From Micromonospora sp. WMMD980 (GTDB lineage Bacteria; Actinomycetota; Actinomycetes; Mycobacteriales; Micromonosporaceae), in contig NZ_JARUBE010000003.1 of assembly GCF_029626035.1 (NCBI RefSeq), forward strand, positions 1,054,001-1,118,000: 64,000 nt of DNA, given 5' to 3'. This document shows positions 1 to 8,963 of the stretch, one piece after another. The notes under the pieces are model-generated. The model was not told the origin of the DNA. It did not search any database and worked only from the letters and a program-made list of their open reading frames with translations. Position 1 is the first letter of the stretch. The number at the start of each line of letters is the position of its first letter. Position numbers and translations under genes: made by a program.

Positions 1-1673
1 GCCTGCTGGCGCCGGGCGGATGGCTGCTGGTCATGGAGCAGACCCGGGACGACGATCCGGCGCTGCTGGTGTCGATGGAGTTCCTGGAGGCCACCGCCGG
101 CCCGTTCGTCGACGCCCGCGCCGACGGTGGCCAGTCGTTCCTCACCGAGGCGCAGTGGCGGGACCTGTTCGGCACCGCGCTGGTGGGTGTCCTGCCCGAG
201 CCCGGCGAGCCGCTGCACCCGACCGGGCAGCAACTGTTCCTCGCCCGGGTCAAGACCGACCGGGCCGTCCTGACCCCGGCCACGTTGGCCCGCCACGCCG
301 GCACCCGGGTGCCCGAGTACATGGTGCCGAGCGTGTGGCAGCTCGTCGACGCGCTGCCGGTGACCGGCAACGGGAAGGTCGACCGCAAGCGGCTGCGCTC
401 CCTGCTGCCGTCGGCCGGGGTCGGGGAGCAGGCCGCCGCGGTCGCCAGCGAGCCCGCCGACGCGCTGGAGCGGCAGATCGCCGCGCTCTGGGCCGAGCTG
501 CTCGACCGGCAGTACGTCGGCCGCCACGACGACTTCTTCGACCTCGGCGGCGACTCCCTGCTGGTGGCCCGCCTGGTGGGCCTGCTCCGCGAGCGGGTGC
601 CCGACGTGGTCGCCCTGGAGTGGGAGGTGGTGCTGCGGCACATGCTGCGCCGGCCCACCGTCGCGGCGCTGGCGGCCTACCTGCGCGGCGCCACCGCGAC
701 TGGCGCCGGGCCGGAGGACGACGCGCCGGTGCGCACCTCACCCGTGGTCCGTCTGCACGGCTCCGGCGGCGACCCGGTGACCGTTCTGGTGCACGCCGGC
801 ACCGGCACGATCATGCCGTACCGGGCGTTGATCACCGAGATCCGACGCCGTTCCGCCGGCACCGGGACGGTCGTCGGGCTGGAGGTGCCGCACCTGCCGC
901 ACTACCTCGACGCGGACCCCGAGGGCCTGATCGAGACCATCGCCGCCGACTACGTACGCGCTCTGCTCGACCTCGGCGCCGGGGAGTTCCACCTGGTCGG
1001 CTACTGCCTCGGCGGACTTATCGCCACCGAGGTCGCCCGCGGTCTCGCCGAGGCGGGCGCGAACGTGGCGACGCTGACCGCGATCAGCAGCCACAGCCCT
1101 CGCTTCCGGCTGGACGACGAGATCCTGTCGGAGTACTCGTTCAGCGTCATGATGGGCATCGCCCCGGCGGATCTCGGCTTCCCCGCCGACGAGATGGCGG
1201 TGGCCCGCGCCGGGGACGCGGTGCTGGCCGCCAGTCCCGGGGTGATGCGCGACGGCGGCTTCGCCGCGCTGACCGGCGAGCACGCCGGCGTCGCGGAGGC
1301 GTTCCGGAGGCTCGCCGAGGTGCCCCGGGAGCAGCGGGTGGCCCGGATGTGCGAGGCCGTTCCCGCCTCCGCCGGCATGTACGAACCGGACCACATGATG
1401 CGCCTGTTCCGCACGTTCCGGCAGAGCGTCTTCGCGATCACCCGGTACGACCCGGAGCCCTACGCGGGGGACATCACCTTCCTGCGGCACAGCGGCGCGT
1501 ATCCGTTCCCCGGCAGCCGCGACGCCGTCACCCAGCACTGGTCCGACCTGTGCCTCGGTGACCTGCGCGTCGTCGACGTCCCCGGCGACCACTTCAGCTG
1601 CGTCGACGTCGCCCACGCCCCCGGTTTGGTCAAACTGCTCACCGAGATCACCGGCGGGGCGGTGACCCGGTGA
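1..1673 (+). CDS. NRPS C-terminal fragment: MT, A-domain tail, PCP, thioesterase (5' partial)
   Basis: The reading frame is open to the left edge (first full codon at base 3), so this is the end of a larger nonribosomal peptide synthetase. In order: the end of an embedded SAM methyltransferase (LLAPGGWLLVM, bases 3-35), the C-terminal adenylation subdomain with the A10-type motif PVTGNGKVDRKRL (about 357-395), a peptidyl carrier domain with DLGGDSLL (Ser is the phosphopantetheine site, about 540-564), and an alpha/beta-hydrolase thioesterase. A methyltransferase inside the A domain is typical of thiazoline synthetases such as PchF and HMWP. The thioesterase nucleophile motif reads GYCLGG (999-1016), with Cys where Ser is usual; the likely catalytic His is in VPGDHFS. 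It would release the finished peptide. The next gene starts within its stop codon. Confidence 0.93.
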   Translation, partial: LLAPGGWLLVMEQTRDDDPALLVSMEFLEATAGPFVDARADGGQSFLTEAQWRDLFGTALVGVLPEPGEPLHPTGQQLFLARVKTDRAVLTPATLARHAGTRVPEYMVPSVWQLVDALPVTGNGKVDRKRLRSLLPSAGVGEQAAAVASEPADALERQIAALWAELLDRQYVGRHDDFFDLGGDSLLVARLVGLLRERVPDVVALEWEVVLRHMLRRPTVAALAAYLRGATATGAGPEDDAPVRTSPVVRLHGSGGDPVTVLVHAGTGTIMPYRALITEIRRRSAGTGTVVGLEVPHLPHYLDADPEGLIETIAADYVRALLDLGAGEFHLVGYCLGGLIATEVARGLAEAGANVATLTAISSHSPRFRLDDEILSEYSFSVMMGIAPADLGFPADEMAVARAGDAVLAASPGVMRDGGFAALTGEHAGVAEAFRRLAEVPREQRVARMCEAVPASAGMYEPDHMMRLFRTFRQSVFAITRYDPEPYAGDITFLRHSGAYPFPGSRDAVTQHWSDLCLGDLRVVDVPGDHFSCVDVAHAPGLVKLLTEITGGAVTR

Positions 1674-2785
1674 TCGGGGTGCTCGGCGCCACCGGATCGG
1701 TGGGTTCGGCGGCACTGTTCCACCTGCACCGGTTGGGTGCCGGCCCCCTGCGGATCGGCGCCCGCCGCCTCGCGCCCCTGGAGAAGCTGGCCACCGACGT
1801 CCCCGCCGAGACCGTGCCGGTGGACGTCCGTGATCCCATCGCCCTGGCGGCCTTCACGGCCGGCTGCACGATCGTGCTCAACTGTGCCGGCCCGACGTAC
1901 GAACTCAAGGAGACCGTGGCCCGGGCCGCGCTCGCCGCCGGGGCGCACTGTGTCGACGTGGCCGGCGACGACCCGGTCCGGGAGGCGCTGCACGGTCGCG
2001 ACCTCGGTGACCGCACCGTGCTGCTGTCGGCCGGCACCCTTCCCGGCCTGTCCAGCCTGCTGCCGCGGTGGCTGGCGGGGACGGAGTTCGACCGGGTCGA
2101 GGCGCTTTCGGCCTGGGTCGGCGGAGTGGAGCACTGCTCCCCGGTCGTCGCGGTCGACATGCTGTTGTCGCTGCAGACCGGCGGCGCCGGTGGAGAGGCG
2201 TACGGGGAGGCGAACGCGGCCTGGCGGGCCGGTGGCCCGCGCGCGCGGGTGCTGCGTCCGGCCGAGGACGTCGTCGTGCCGATGTTCCCCGGCCCGGTCG
2301 CGGTGCAGCCCTTCCTCAGCGCCGAGACCCGCCGTCTGGCGGCCACCCTCGGGCTGACCACGCTGGACTGGTTCAACGTGTACCCCGGGCCGGCCGTACG
2401 CGCGCTGCTCACGGCGCTGCCGGCCGCGGCCCGGGAAGGCACCGACCGGCAGCAGCTCGCCGACCGGATGATCCGTGCCGCCACCGTCGACCTGGCCGGC
2501 CGGCGGCCGTACTACCAGATGGTGTTCACCCTGCGCGGGCCGCGCGCCGGCCAGGCCTCCGAGGTGAGCCTCGTCCTGCGCACGCCCAGCAGCTACCGGC
2601 TGACCGGCCTGGTGGGTGCCCTGGCGACCGTCGCCGTGCACCGCGGCGCCGTCCCACCCGGCGTGCACTACGCCGCCGGGGTGCTCGACCCCGCCGCCGT
2701 CGTGGACGCGGTCCGCGCCGCCGGCGAGGCATCCGTGCGCGTCGTCACCGCCGACGGCGACGACGAGGAAGAGGGGAGCCTGTGA
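1670..2785 (+). CDS. Saccharopine dehydrogenase-like NAD(P)-binding protein
   Basis: 371 residues from a GTG that overlaps the NRPS stop (GTGA). The N-terminus MIGVLGATGSVGSAAL is a Rossmann nucleotide-binding loop, and CVDVAGDDPVREAL followed by LLSAGTLPGLSSLLPRW fits the saccharopine dehydrogenase / trans-acting enoylreductase-like family. Proteins of this family occur beside thiazoline-forming NRPSs, where they are proposed to act on the assembly-line intermediate. The exact substrate cannot be read from sequence. It is translationally coupled on both sides. Confidence 0.85.
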   Translation: MIGVLGATGSVGSAALFHLHRLGAGPLRIGARRLAPLEKLATDVPAETVPVDVRDPIALAAFTAGCTIVLNCAGPTYELKETVARAALAAGAHCVDVAGDDPVREALHGRDLGDRTVLLSAGTLPGLSSLLPRWLAGTEFDRVEALSAWVGGVEHCSPVVAVDMLLSLQTGGAGGEAYGEANAAWRAGGPRARVLRPAEDVVVPMFPGPVAVQPFLSAETRRLAATLGLTTLDWFNVYPGPAVRALLTALPAAAREGTDRQQLADRMIRAATVDLAGRRPYYQMVFTLRGPRAGQASEVSLVLRTPSSYRLTGLVGALATVAVHRGAVPPGVHYAAGVLDPAAVVDAVRAAGEASVRVVTADGDDEEEGSL

Positions 2786-4758
2786 GCACGCCGGCGCCGC
2801 GGCCGCGTACCGAAGAATCCCGGACGCCCCCGCTGCGGGTGCTGGTGTGCGGCACCAACTTCGGGCGGTTCTATCTGCGTGCGATCGCCGACCTGGCGCC
2901 CGGCCTGGAGCTGGCCGGGGTGCTCAGCCGTGGGGGGACGGCGTCGCGGGAGCTGGCCCGCCGCTACGGCGTCGCCCATCACGGGAGCCTCGACACGGTG
3001 GGTGACGACATCGACCTGGCGTGCGTCGTGGTCGGCTCCACGGTCTCCGGCGGCCCCGGCACCGACCTGGCCCGCGCGTTGATGTCCCGCGGCGTGCATG
3101 TGCTCCAGGAGCATCCGGTGCACCACGACGAGATGGTCGCCGGCCTGCAACTGGCCCGCCGGCAGGGTGTGCAGTACCGGGTGAACGCCCACTACCACCA
3201 CGTCGAGCCGGTGCGCCGGTTCCTTGCGGCCGCCGCCCGGCTACGCGAACGGGAGCGGCCGCTGTTCGTCGACGCGGCCACCCCGGTCCATGTCCTGTAC
3301 CCGTTCGTGGACATCCTCGGCCGCGCCCTCGGTGGGCTGCGTCCATGGCGGGTGGACGAGCCGGGCGGAGACGGGCCGCTGCGCTCGCTGACCGGTCGGC
3401 TCGGCGGGGTGCCGCTGACCGTACGGGTGCACCACCAGCTCGATCCGGCCGACCGCGACAACCACGCGCTGCTGTGGCACCGGATCGCGATCGGCACCGG
3501 TGCCGGTGTGCTCACGCTCGCCGACACCCACGGACCGGTGCTCTGGAGTCCGCGCCTGCACGCCGGCCGGGACGACGAGCGCCGGCTGGTGTTCGCCGGC
3601 CCCGGCCTCGACGAGTCCAGCACCGCCGTGCTGCCGGGCACCGGACCGGGCAGCGGGCAGGAGATCTTCGATCGGCTGTGGCCGGAGGCGGTGCGCCGGG
3701 CCGTCGCCGGTTTCGCCGAGTCCGTCCGGGCCGGCGGCGATCCGCTGCGGGCGGCGCAGTACGACATCACCGCCTGCCGGGTCTGGGCGGAGCTCGCCGC
3801 GCGTCTCGGGCCGCCGGAGATCGTCAGACCTGCACGCCCGGCTCTCGTCACGGTCGCGGACCTGGCTGACCCGCCGCAACCGGCAACGGTGGGCCCGACC
3901 CGTCCGTGGAGCCCCGCTCCGCCCGTCGACCCGACCGGGCAGCAGGGCCCGGCCCCGGATCGGCCCCGATCCGCGGAGCCGGCCTCGGCACCGTCCGGGT
4001 CGCGTGACGACGGGCCCGAGCCCTACTCGCCGACGGCCGAGTTCTTCGATCTGGCCGCCGCGCCGCACGTCACCGCCGGCAGCGCCCCGGCCGTGGTATC
4101 CGCGCTGGCCGGTGTCGATCCCGGGGCCGGGCCGGTGGTGGAGATCGGCGCCGGCAGCGGGCTGATCACCGCCGCGGTGGCCCGTGCCTACCCGGCGCTG
4201 GAGTTGCTGGCCTGCGAACCGGCGGTCGGCATGCGGGCGGTGCTCACCAGCCGCATCTACCGCGACCCGGACCTGCGCCGGCGGGTGACCGTCTCGGCGC
4301 AGGCCGCTCCGGATCTGGACCTGCCCGACACCATCAGCGGCGCCGTCGTCTGCGGCGTCGCCGGCCACCTCGACGCCGGCGACCGGCAACGGTTGTGGCG
4401 GCGGCTGGCCGACCGGCTGGCCCCGGGTGGGGTGATCATCGTCGAGCTGATGAGCATGGACCGTCCGCTGATCCTCGCCCCCACCCGGCTGGCCGGGGCG
4501 GAGTTGGGCACGCAGCGCTACGAGTGGTGGCTGTCCGGGGAGCCCGACGGTCCCGACCGGATGCGCCTGCACACCACCTGGCGGGTGCTGCGCGGCGAGC
4601 GGACCGTCCGCGAGGTGACCGACGCATATCACTGGCACACCATCACGCTGGCCCAGGTGGCCGCCGAGTCCGGGTTGGTGCTGCACGACGTTCCGCACGC
4701 GACGGGAGGGCCGCCGATCGGTGTGCTCGCATCCGGCCGAGAGGAGACCCGATCATGA
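2782..4758 (+). CDS. Thiazolinyl imine reductase (Irp3/PchG-like) fused to a SAM methyltransferase
   Basis: 658 residues from GTG 2782, which overlaps the previous stop. Residues ~20-360 look like a Gfo/Idh-fold thiazolinyl imine reductase: RVLVCGTNFGRFYLRAI nucleotide loop, then LQEHPVHHDEM and YRVNAHYHHVEPV. This family reduces thiazoline to thiazolidine on the NRPS (PchG in pyochelin, Irp3 in yersiniabactin). A Pro/Ser-rich linker (~365-415) leads to a class I methyltransferase (~416-658) with motif I VVEIGAGSGLITAAV and LAPGGVIIVELM. That half closely matches the separate methyltransferase at 6749-7480. Reductases of this family are normally single-domain, so the fusion is unusual. The stop overlaps the P450 start (ATGA). 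Confidence 0.9.
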   Translation: MSTPAPRPRTEESRTPPLRVLVCGTNFGRFYLRAIADLAPGLELAGVLSRGGTASRELARRYGVAHHGSLDTVGDDIDLACVVVGSTVSGGPGTDLARALMSRGVHVLQEHPVHHDEMVAGLQLARRQGVQYRVNAHYHHVEPVRRFLAAAARLRERERPLFVDAATPVHVLYPFVDILGRALGGLRPWRVDEPGGDGPLRSLTGRLGGVPLTVRVHHQLDPADRDNHALLWHRIAIGTGAGVLTLADTHGPVLWSPRLHAGRDDERRLVFAGPGLDESSTAVLPGTGPGSGQEIFDRLWPEAVRRAVAGFAESVRAGGDPLRAAQYDITACRVWAELAARLGPPEIVRPARPALVTVADLADPPQPATVGPTRPWSPAPPVDPTGQQGPAPDRPRSAEPASAPSGSRDDGPEPYSPTAEFFDLAAAPHVTAGSAPAVVSALAGVDPGAGPVVEIGAGSGLITAAVARAYPALELLACEPAVGMRAVLTSRIYRDPDLRRRVTVSAQAAPDLDLPDTISGAVVCGVAGHLDAGDRQRLWRRLADRLAPGGVIIVELMSMDRPLILAPTRLAGAELGTQRYEWWLSGEPDGPDRMRLHTTWRVLRGERTVREVTDAYHWHTITLAQVAAESGLVLHDVPHATGGPPIGVLASGREETRS

Positions 4759-5951
4759 CTGACGATCCGCCCGCCTTTCCGATCCCGCGGGAGTGCCCGT
4801 TCGCCCCGCCCGCGCGCTACGCCGAGCTGCGCGACAAGGAGCCGGTGTCGCAGGTGACCATCCCCACCGGCAAACGTCCGTGGCTCCTCACCCGGTACGC
4901 CGACGTGCGTCGGCTGCTGGCCGACCCGCGGGTCAGCTCCGACATCCGCCGGCCGAGCTTCCCCGCGCTGGGCGTCGGCGAACAGGAGGCGGGCGCGAAG
5001 TCGCGGCCGTTCATCCGTACGGACCCGCCCGAGCACACCCGACACCGGCGGATGTTGCAGGCCGAGTTCACGGTGAAGCGGATCCGGGACATGCGCCCGG
5101 CGATCCAGGCGACCGCGGACCGGCTGATCGATGAGATGATCGCCGCCGGGCCGCCGGCCGACCTGGTGGCCAGTTACGCGAACGCGATCTCGACCACGAC
5201 CGTGCTGGGCCTGTTCGGCGCGCCGACCGACGACCTCGCCCTGTTCCGTGACGTCACCCGGATCTCCGGTGGCCGCGGCAGCACCGCCGAGGAGGTGACC
5301 GCCGCGCTGGGCAGCATGTTCCGGGTGCTGGACGGGCTGATCACCGCCCGTGAGGAGGAGCCCGGTGAGGACCTGCTGTCCAAGCTCGTGGTCAACCACC
5401 TGCGTCAGGGTGCGGTCACCCGGCAGGAACTGCTCTCCACGATCGGCATCACCATCGTCGCCGGGCGTGAGACCACCACCAGCATGATCGCCCTCGGCAC
5501 GCTGATGTTGCTGGAGAACCCCGACCGGCTGGCCGACCTCCGGGCCGAGCCGGCCCCGATGCCCGCCGCCGTCGAGGAGTTGTTGCGGGTGCTCTCCGTC
5601 GCCGACTCCATCCCGCTGCGGGTGGCCACCGAGGACATCGAGGTCGGACCGACCCGGATCCCGGCCGGGGACGGCATCATCGCGTTGCTCGCCGCAGCCA
5701 ACCACGATCCCGCCGTGTTTCCGGACCCGCACCGCCTCGACTTCACCCGGACCGCCAACCATCATGTCGCGTTCGGGTTCGGGCTGCACCAGTGCATCGG
5801 CCAGAACCTCGCCCGGCTGGAGATGGAGATCGCCATCGGGACCCTGATCCGGCGCCTGCCCGGCCTGCGCCCGGCCGTGCCGCTCGGCGAGCTGGACCTC
5901 AAGCACGACGCCGCCACGTTCGGCGTCGAATACCTGCCGGTGGCGTGGTGA
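4755..5951 (+). CDS. Cytochrome P450
   Basis: 398 residues, soluble bacterial class I P450. Visible marks: the I-helix oxygen-activation stretch VAGRETTTSM (Glu-Thr rather than Asp-Thr), the K-helix ExxR in EELLR, and the haem loop FGFGLHQCIG, whose Cys is the axial thiolate ligand. ATG overlaps the upstream stop and its own stop overlaps the next GTG, so it is made together with the NRPS tailoring enzymes. Coelibactin-type clusters also carry a P450 next to the thiazolinyl reductase. The oxidised position is unknown. No ferredoxin is encoded next to it. Confidence 0.95.
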   Translation: MTDDPPAFPIPRECPFAPPARYAELRDKEPVSQVTIPTGKRPWLLTRYADVRRLLADPRVSSDIRRPSFPALGVGEQEAGAKSRPFIRTDPPEHTRHRRMLQAEFTVKRIRDMRPAIQATADRLIDEMIAAGPPADLVASYANAISTTTVLGLFGAPTDDLALFRDVTRISGGRGSTAEEVTAALGSMFRVLDGLITAREEEPGEDLLSKLVVNHLRQGAVTRQELLSTIGITIVAGRETTTSMIALGTLMLLENPDRLADLRAEPAPMPAAVEELLRVLSVADSIPLRVATEDIEVGPTRIPAGDGIIALLAAANHDPAVFPDPHRLDFTRTANHHVAFGFGLHQCIGQNLARLEMEIAIGTLIRRLPGLRPAVPLGELDLKHDAATFGVEYLPVAW

Positions 5952-6736
5952 CCGGCGCCGGGTCGCTGGGCCCGTGGCTGCGCCGGTACCAGGTGCGGCC
6001 GGCGGCGGCGGTACGGCTGGTCTGTTTCCCGCACGCCGGCGGGGGAGCTGGCAGCTACCGCCCCTGGGACACCCTGTTGCCGTCGTCGGTCGAACTCGTC
6101 GCCGTGCAGTACCCGGGGCGGGAGGACCGGTTCGCCGAGCCGCCGGTGGCCGAGATGGACGAACTCGCCGGCCAGGTCGCCGGTGCCCTGCGGCGGGTCC
6201 TCGACCGGCCGTACCTGGTGTTCGGGCACAGCATGGGTTCCGCGATCGCCTACGAGACCGTCCAGCGGCTGCGCCGCCTCGGCGTGGCGGAGCCGGACAC
6301 GTTGATCGTCTCCGGTCGTCCGGCACCCGGCGAGGTGACCGGCGGCGAGGTGCACCTGCGCGACGACGACGGGCTCTGCGACGAACTCACCCGGTTGGGC
6401 GGCACTCCCGCGGAGGTGCTCGCCGATCCTGAGCTGCGGCGGGCGGTGCTGCGGTACGTGCGCGGCGACTACCGGCTCATCGAGACCTACCGGCCCGCGC
6501 CGGCCCCGCCGCTGAGCTGTCCCGTGTCCGTCCTGCGGGGCGGAGACGACCCGGAGCTGAGCGCCGCCCAGGCAGCGGGCTGGAGCCGGGTCACCACCGG
6601 GCCGCTGGACGTGCACACCTTCCCCGGTGACCACTTCTACCTCGTTTCGCAGCGCCGGGCCGTGGTGCGGACCGTGCTCGGCACCCTCGACCCGGCCCTG
6701 ACCCGCACCGGCGGGTCCTGGGCCGGCATACCGTGA
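5948..6736 (+). CDS. Type II (editing) thioesterase
   Basis: 262 residues, alpha/beta-hydrolase of the external thioesterase family (GrsT/RifR-like). The opening VRLVCFPHAGGGAGSYRPW is diagnostic, the nucleophile elbow is GHSMGS with a normal Ser, and the catalytic His is in FPGDHFYLV. These enzymes hydrolyse mis-acylated carrier domains and so keep the NRPS working. GTG overlaps the P450 stop. It is distinct from the Cys-type thioesterase domain at the end of the NRPS. Confidence 0.94.
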   Translation: MTGAGSLGPWLRRYQVRPAAAVRLVCFPHAGGGAGSYRPWDTLLPSSVELVAVQYPGREDRFAEPPVAEMDELAGQVAGALRRVLDRPYLVFGHSMGSAIAYETVQRLRRLGVAEPDTLIVSGRPAPGEVTGGEVHLRDDDGLCDELTRLGGTPAEVLADPELRRAVLRYVRGDYRLIETYRPAPAPPLSCPVSVLRGGDDPELSAAQAAGWSRVTTGPLDVHTFPGDHFYLVSQRRAVVRTVLGTLDPALTRTGGSWAGIP

Positions 6737-6748
6737 TCGGAGCGGCGG

Positions 6749-7480
6749 GTGCGTGACTTCTACTCCCCGATGGCGGAGTTCTACGAGATCGTCGCCGAGC
6801 GGCAGGCGGCCAGCAGCGGTCCGGCGCTGGCCGCCGCGCTCGCCGGCGTCGACGCGACGGCCGGGCCGGTGGTCGAGATCGGCGCCGGCACCGGTCGGGT
6901 CACCGAGATCATCGCCGCGGCGGCGCCCGGGGCGGCGATCGTGGCCGCCGAGCCGTCCGCCGTGATGCGGGCCGTGCTGACCAGCCGGGTGGCCGCCGAC
7001 GACGACCTGCGCCGCCGGGTCACGGTGGTCGACGGTGCGGCACCGGACCTGGACCTGCCGGAGGTGATCTCGGCGGCCGTGCTGTTCGGCGTCGCCGGGC
7101 ACCTCGACGAGCCGGCCCGCCGGCGGCTGTGGTCCCGGTTGCGGGACCGCCTCGCGCCGGGCGGGGTGATCGTCGTCGAGTTGATGGGTGTGCGGCAGTC
7201 GCGGGAGATCCCACCCGCGCTGTCGGTGCGCGACTCCATCGGCCGCCACGACTACGAGTGGTGGGTGTCGGGCACCCCGGGTGTCGGTACGTCGATGCGG
7301 TTCACGACCACGTGGCGGGTGTACCGGGCCGGGCGGCTGCTGCGCGAGGTGAGCGACACCTACGACTGGCACACGGTAGACGTCGGACAGCTCTCCCGCG
7401 AGTCCGGCCTGAGCTGCCGGTCCGCGGCGGCGCCGACGGGCGCCGGAGCGCCGGAGGTGGTCGTCCTTGCCGCCGCCTGA
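6749..7480 (+). CDS. Class I SAM-dependent methyltransferase
   Basis: 243 residues. GTG 6749 is preceded by GGAG at about 6739. Motif I is VVEIGAGTGRVTEII and the post-motif strand is LAPGGVIVVELM. It is a close paralogue of the C-terminal half of the reductase fusion at 2782-4758, sharing YSPxAEF at the start, MRAVLTSR, DLRRRVTV, APDLDLP and YEWWxSG. The two probably arose by duplication and may methylate different positions of the same peptide. The C-terminus overlaps the following transporter gene by 14 bases. Confidence 0.9.
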   Translation: MRDFYSPMAEFYEIVAERQAASSGPALAAALAGVDATAGPVVEIGAGTGRVTEIIAAAAPGAAIVAAEPSAVMRAVLTSRVAADDDLRRRVTVVDGAAPDLDLPEVISAAVLFGVAGHLDEPARRRLWSRLRDRLAPGGVIVVELMGVRQSREIPPALSVRDSIGRHDYEWWVSGTPGVGTSMRFTTTWRVYRAGRLLREVSDTYDWHTVDVGQLSRESGLSCRSAAAPTGAGAPEVVVLAAA

Positions 7481-8963
7481 GCCCGCCGACGCCCGCCGCA
7501 CCCTGCTCGTGGTGAGCGTCGCCGCCGCGATGACCACCATGGACATCACCATCGTCAACGTGGCGCTGGGCGCGATCGGGGTGGACCTCGACGCCTCGTT
7601 CGGGCAGCTCCAGTGGGTCGTCAACGCGTACCCGCTGCTGTTCGCGGCCCTGTTGCTGGCCGGGGGGTCGCTGGCCGACCGGATCGGGCACCGCCGGGTG
7701 TTCGTCACCGGTGTCCTGCTGTTCACCTGTGGTTCGCTGCTGTGCGGCGCCGCGCCCGAGGCGGTGAGCCTGATCACCGGCCGGTGCGTGCAGGGTGTCG
7801 GCGGTGCCCTGATCATGGCCGCCGCCGTGCCGCTGCTCGTTCTCGCCCATCCGGGCGAGCGGCGCACCGCGGCGATCGGCGTGTTGAGCGCCACCGCCGG
7901 CGTCTCCGCCGCCGTCGCGCCGGTCATCGGCGGTGCGCTGGTGTCCGGCCTGGGGTGGCGCTGGGTCTTCCTGGTGAACCTCGTCCCCGGTGTCCTGGTC
8001 GTGCTCGGCGCGCGGCGGTGGCTGGCGGCCGACGATCCGGCCGGCCGGCGGCGTCTGGACCTGCCGGGCACCGCTCTGGGTGTGCTCACCCTCGGTGCGA
8101 CGAACCTGGTGGTGATCTCCGGCACCGAGAACGGCTGGGCGAGTGCCCGGACGGTGGCCGTGGGCCTGGTGGCGCTCGCCGGCCTGGCCGCGTTCCTGGT
8201 CGTGGAGGCCCGCACCGACGATCCGATGCTGGACCTCGCCCTGTTCCGGGTGCCGGCCTTCGCCGGTGCGGGTGCGCTCAGCTTCCTGACCCGGGCGGTC
8301 GGCTTCGGCGTGATGCCCTACCTGGTGCTGTGGTTGCAGGGTGTGCGCGGGCAGTCGGCGTTCGACGCGGGGCTCCAGGTGGTCGCGCTGCCCGCGGCCA
8401 TCGTGGTGGGCAGCCTGACCGTGGCCCGGGTGCAGCGGCGGCTCGGGGCACGCGGCACGGTCGTCGTCGGCTTCGCGGCCATGGCTATCGGATACCTCCC
8501 GTTGACCCGGATCGACGAGAGCGCCACCTGGCTGACCGCGCTGCCCGGCCTGGTGCTCATCGGTGCCGGCATGGGTCTGCTGTTCGCGCCGCTGATGAAC
8601 CTGTCCGTGACCGTGGTGCCGCCGCGGCGCGCCGGGATGGCCAGCGGCACGGCCAACTCCTTCTTCCCGCTGGGAACCGCGGTCGGGGTCGCGGTGTTCG
8701 GCGCGGTCCTGGCGGCCCGGATCGCGGACCGCTTTCCCGGTTCCGAACCGGCCCGGGACCTGGTCGAGGCGGGGCGGCCCGGCGAGGTGCCCGCCCCGGA
8801 CGACGTCCTGGGGAGGATCGCGTTCACCGGCGCGTTGTCCATGGTGGCCTGGGTCGCCGCGGCTGCCGCGGTGGTCGGTGTCGTCGTCGCGTTGACCACC
8901 GTCCCGTCCCGTCGTTCCGCTGCCGTCGCCCCGCCGGCACCGGTGGACGCCGACCGTGCGTGA
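7467..8963 (+). CDS. MFS drug/metabolite exporter, DHA2 (14-TM) family
   Basis: 498 residues; the best start is TTG 7467, preceded by GGAGG at 7453-7457 inside the previous gene. About 14 hydrophobic segments. The N-terminal MDITIVNVALGAIG and WVVNAYPLLFAALLLAGG, and the loop DRIGHRRVFVTG, are typical of EmrB/QacA-like proton antiporters. Position inside the operon suggests export of the peptide product. No resistance protein is visible, so it may also provide self-protection. Confidence 0.93.
   Translation: MPPPEPADARRTLLVVSVAAAMTTMDITIVNVALGAIGVDLDASFGQLQWVVNAYPLLFAALLLAGGSLADRIGHRRVFVTGVLLFTCGSLLCGAAPEAVSLITGRCVQGVGGALIMAAAVPLLVLAHPGERRTAAIGVLSATAGVSAAVAPVIGGALVSGLGWRWVFLVNLVPGVLVVLGARRWLAADDPAGRRRLDLPGTALGVLTLGATNLVVISGTENGWASARTVAVGLVALAGLAAFLVVEARTDDPMLDLALFRVPAFAGAGALSFLTRAVGFGVMPYLVLWLQGVRGQSAFDAGLQVVALPAAIVVGSLTVARVQRRLGARGTVVVGFAAMAIGYLPLTRIDESATWLTALPGLVLIGAGMGLLFAPLMNLSVTVVPPRRAGMASGTANSFFPLGTAVGVAVFGAVLAARIADRFPGSEPARDLVEAGRPGEVPAPDDVLGRIAFTGALSMVAWVAAAAAVVGVVVALTTVPSRRSAAVAPPAPVDADRA

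Noticed and set aside
20..1561. Long Arg/Ala/Gly-rich open frame overlapping the NRPS
   Set aside because: Low-complexity shadow typical of high-GC DNA; the other frame carries clear domains.
5762..8215. An 817-codon minus-strand open frame opposite the NRPS tailoring genes
   Set aside because: Gln/Arg/Gly/Pro-rich shadow of P450, thioesterase and methyltransferase codons.
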